Positions 5,746-7,988 of a DNA stretch of 7,988 bases are shown here, piece after piece (position 1 is the first letter of the stretch; the number at the start of each line of letters is the position of its first letter). The notes beneath the pieces are model-generated. The model was not told the origin of the DNA and did not search any database. It saw only the letters and a program-made list of their open reading frames with translations. The stretch comes from Bacilli bacterium (lineage in GTDB: Bacteria; Bacillota_I; Bacilli_A; RFN20; CAG-288): assembly GCA_028707375.1 (NCBI GenBank), contig JAQWCB010000034.1, positions 1 through 7,988 of the forward strand, in the 5' to 3' direction. Made by a program: the position numbers and the translations under genes.

Positions 5746-7043
5746 TGAATAAATCAGCTATTCCTTCATTGAAAAAAGATAGTATGTGGAAAAGGTTGCG
5801 GATGACTCCTTGGTTCATATCATTCTCCTCATCAATTTTCACTATTATTCTCGGCCTGATTGCAGGTTTGATTCTTTTGATTGTGATTAATCCTGCTAAA
5901 GCATTTTCGGCTTTTGGCATTTTATTTGTTGGTGGCTTTGACAGTGCGCATTCTATTGCGCAATTCATTTATCTTGCACCGCCGATACTGATGACGGGTC
6001 TATCGATTGCCTTTGCTTTCAAAACAGGACTTTTTAATATTGGCACACCAGGACAATTTTTAGCCGGGACTTTCATGGCTCTTGTTGGCGCAATAGTTTG
6101 GAATTGTCCATGGTACATCAATATTTTACTTGCGATGATTGGTGGAGCCATCTGGGGATTCATTCCTGGATTGTGCAAGGCATTTTTCAATGTAAATGAG
6201 GTACTTTCAGCAATCATGCTAAACTGGATTGCTATCATTATTGTGGATGTTGCTATAAGTAATATTCCTTCAATGATCGATCCTGTATATGCGACTAGAA
6301 CAGTAAATATTGCCAATGTTAATGCTAGTGGCATAATTCCTGGCTGGGGGTTAGAAAACTTTGATTCGGGGTTAAATATAAGCATTTTTCTTGCTATTAT
6401 TTTTGCAATTGTTTGCTGGATTATCATAAATAAAACTAATTTCGGCTTTGAATTAAAAGCGTGTGGATCAAATAAATTTGCTTCAAAATATGCTGGAATA
6501 TCTGATAAAAAGAACATTGTTCTCTCCTTTGTTATCGCCGGTGCCTTGGCGGGAATAGGTGGAGCTTTCCAATATTTAGCTCCAACAGCCACTGGTGGCT
6601 ATTCACTGCAGATATCAAGTTTGCCCGAGGAAGGTTTTACTGGTATTTCAGTTGGACTGCTAGCGGCGAGCAACCCCATTGGTTGTATCTTTGCGGCATT
6701 ATTTATTTCCTATCTTGACGTTTCAGGCGAGGCGATTCAGCAGTTGCGTTACGCTCCCGAAAACGTTTCATTTATCATCGGAATCATTGTCTATTTTGCC
6801 TCATTTGTGGCACTGGTTAGAATATGGTTGCAAAAAGTATACAAGAAAGAATTATTCCGTTTCATTGGTCAAATGATTGTGAAATTTTGCAAGTGGGTGA
6901 AAACTAGATTTCATCGCGGAAAAGTTATTGATGCTGAGGTAGGAGAGGTTTCTTCTTCAACTCAGAAAAAAGTGGATGAAGTCACGCAGAAAAGTGACGA
7001 TATACATCCACTTGAAAATAAAAAAGAGGAGGAAACTAAGTAA
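5742..7043 (+). CDS. nupP: Nucleoside ABC importer permease, first subunit
   Basis: A 433-residue integral membrane protein of the branched-chain/sugar/nucleoside permease superfamily (BPD_transp_2, PF02653), forming half of the channel. The ATG overlaps the ATPase stop (ATGA), and AAGGAG (5728-5733) lies 8 bases before it; a second ATG at 5745 is less well spaced. About nine or ten hydrophobic segments can be seen, beginning near residue 27. Family motifs: GLFNIGTPGQFLAG (96-109), NEVLSAIMLNW (152-162), the cytoplasmic loop FGFELKACGSN with YAGIS shortly after, which contacts the ATPase, then AGALAGIGGA and GFTGISVGLLAASNPIG. After the last membrane segment, a hydrophilic tail of roughly 45 residues (from about 388) rich in Lys, Glu and Ser ends in KKEEETK. 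That tail is longer than is typical and should be cytoplasmic, with no domain I recognise. Confidence 0.93.
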   Translation: MMNKSAIPSLKKDSMWKRLRMTPWFISFSSSIFTIILGLIAGLILLIVINPAKAFSAFGILFVGGFDSAHSIAQFIYLAPPILMTGLSIAFAFKTGLFNIGTPGQFLAGTFMALVGAIVWNCPWYINILLAMIGGAIWGFIPGLCKAFFNVNEVLSAIMLNWIAIIIVDVAISNIPSMIDPVYATRTVNIANVNASGIIPGWGLENFDSGLNISIFLAIIFAIVCWIIINKTNFGFELKACGSNKFASKYAGISDKKNIVLSFVIAGALAGIGGAFQYLAPTATGGYSLQISSLPEEGFTGISVGLLAASNPIGCIFAALFISYLDVSGEAIQQLRYAPENVSFIIGIIVYFASFVALVRIWLQKVYKKELFRFIGQMIVKFCKWVKTRFHRGKVIDAEVGEVSSSTQKKVDEVTQKSDDIHPLENKKEEETK

Positions 7044-7045
7044 TT

Positions 7046-7988
7046 ATGGATTGGGTATTATTTGGAAAGTTTTGTTCTAGTTTTATTGCTTTTGCTATTC
7101 CATTGATTTTGGTGGCATATGGCGGTATGTTTTCTGAGCATTCAGGTATCATCAATATTGCTCTTGAGGCCATAATGATAATTGGTGCAATGGTTGGCTC
7201 ACTGGTGTGCTCAGCCTTTAACGATGCAGTAATTTCTGGCTTTCCTTCGCAGTTAGCAATGTTCATTTGCATTATTTCAGCTGGGTTAGGCGGAGCCATT
7301 TTCTCTTTGCTTCTATCCTTTGCTTCTATTAGATTAAAGGCGGATCAAACAATTGCGGGTATAGCTTTGAATACGATTGCTCCAGCCTTGTTTATTATTA
7401 CCATATGGGCTGTTCAGGGCGAGGCTAATACCAATATATTTTTACCTAGTTGGCGAAGAATATCATTGAGTATGATGGGAATAACTTCGACATCCTTGCC
7501 TCCTTTTGTCAATTCGCTTTTGACATATTCTTTGAATTATTTAACTACGATTGTAGCTGTTATTCTTATTCCGTTGGCCGCAGTCATTTTATATAAAACG
7601 AGTTTTGGACTCCGTTTGCGTGCTTGCGGTGAACATCCACAGGCAGCAGATTCAGTCGGCATCAACGTGTATAGAATGCGATATGCTGGAGTTACAATTG
7701 GCGGTTTCTTAGCAGGTGTTGGTGGCATTGCTTATGTTTTGGTTGTTTCTTCATCATTTGATGGACAGGTTGCTGGATATGGCTTCTTGGCACTGGCAGT
7801 TATGATTTTTGGTAATTGGAAACCGGTTAGAATTATTTTAGCCGCTCTCTTCTTCTCACTGTTTACTACTATTTCAAATATGACCAATATTATCGATTGG
7901 TTACCGAGTTTTGACAATATTGCCGAGGGAGCAAAATTATATAAACTATTGCCATACCTAGTAACTATTTTTGTCCTAATCTTTACTT
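7046..7988 (+). CDS. nupQ: Nucleoside ABC importer permease, second subunit, C-terminus off window
   Basis: From the ATG two bases after the previous stop, the frame is open for 314 codons to the right edge with no stop, so only the last part is missing. AGGAGG (7027-7032) precedes it with a long 13-base spacing; translation may rely on coupling to the upstream gene. The protein belongs to the same permease superfamily as its neighbour but to the NupQ branch: GMFSEHSGIINIALEAIMI (residues 27-45), a segment with LKADQTIAGIALN, the conserved cytoplasmic loop FGLRLRACGEHPQAADSVGI with the following RMRYAGV, then GGFLAGVGGIAY and GYGFLALAVMIFGNWKP. All are typical of the second subunit, which pairs with the first to form the transport path. 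Gene order ATPase-permease-permease matches the family. Confidence 0.93.
   Translation, partial: MDWVLFGKFCSSFIAFAIPLILVAYGGMFSEHSGIINIALEAIMIIGAMVGSLVCSAFNDAVISGFPSQLAMFICIISAGLGGAIFSLLLSFASIRLKADQTIAGIALNTIAPALFIITIWAVQGEANTNIFLPSWRRISLSMMGITSTSLPPFVNSLLTYSLNYLTTIVAVILIPLAAVILYKTSFGLRLRACGEHPQAADSVGINVYRMRYAGVTIGGFLAGVGGIAYVLVVSSSFDGQVAGYGFLALAVMIFGNWKPVRIILAALFFSLFTTISNMTNIIDWLPSFDNIAEGAKLYKLLPYLVTIFVLIFT

Noticed and set aside
5969..6592. 207-codon open frame on the minus strand
   Set aside because: It lies wholly antisense to the first permease, whose family motifs are clear; the reverse frame is a by-product of hydrophobic codon use.

Overview
The window is low-GC, AT-rich bacterial DNA with strong AAGGAG-type ribosome binding sites, three lipoproteins with clear lipoboxes, and T-rich intrinsic terminators. 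TGA is used as a real stop codon (end of the ATPase gene) and tryptophan is written TGG, so the genetic code is standard and this is not a code-4 mycoplasma. The Ser/Thr-rich linkers behind the lipoboxes fit a Bacillota relative (a Bacilli, Erysipelotrichia or Acholeplasma/RF39-like lineage). That placement is inference.

Left part (1-2200, minus strand): two surface lipoprotein genes. The first runs off the left edge. It has a Thr/Ser-rich stalk, a repeat-type beta domain and the start of a bacterial Ig-like domain. The second is complete and carries a phosphodiester glycosidase (NAGPA-type) domain on a Ser/Thr-rich stalk. Each has its own ribosome binding site, and dyad or operator-like sequences lie upstream of both.

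Middle (2201-2867): a divergent intergenic region of about 670 bp. Its right part holds a compact control unit: a good sigma-A-type promoter (TTGAAA-17-TAGAAT), a purine riboswitch aptamer whose ligand-pocket positions match the guanine class, and a strong intrinsic terminator before the first gene.

Right part (2868-7988, plus strand): a four-gene operon for an ABC nucleoside importer of the BMP/PnrA type, in the order of Bacillus subtilis nupNOPQ: substrate-binding lipoprotein, double-domain ATPase, permease, permease (cut by the right edge). The last three genes are tightly packed (4-base overlap, then a 2-base gap). The lipoprotein and ATPase genes are separated by two back-to-back perfect hairpins, which could set the usual excess of binding protein over membrane parts.

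Together, the operon reads as a purine nucleoside uptake system shut off by premature termination when guanine or hypoxanthine is plentiful. The riboswitch and its covarying core, the tandem intercistronic hairpins, and the cre/LacI-like operator before the first lipoprotein gene are the points most worth checking. I see no mobile element, CRISPR array, tRNA or rRNA.
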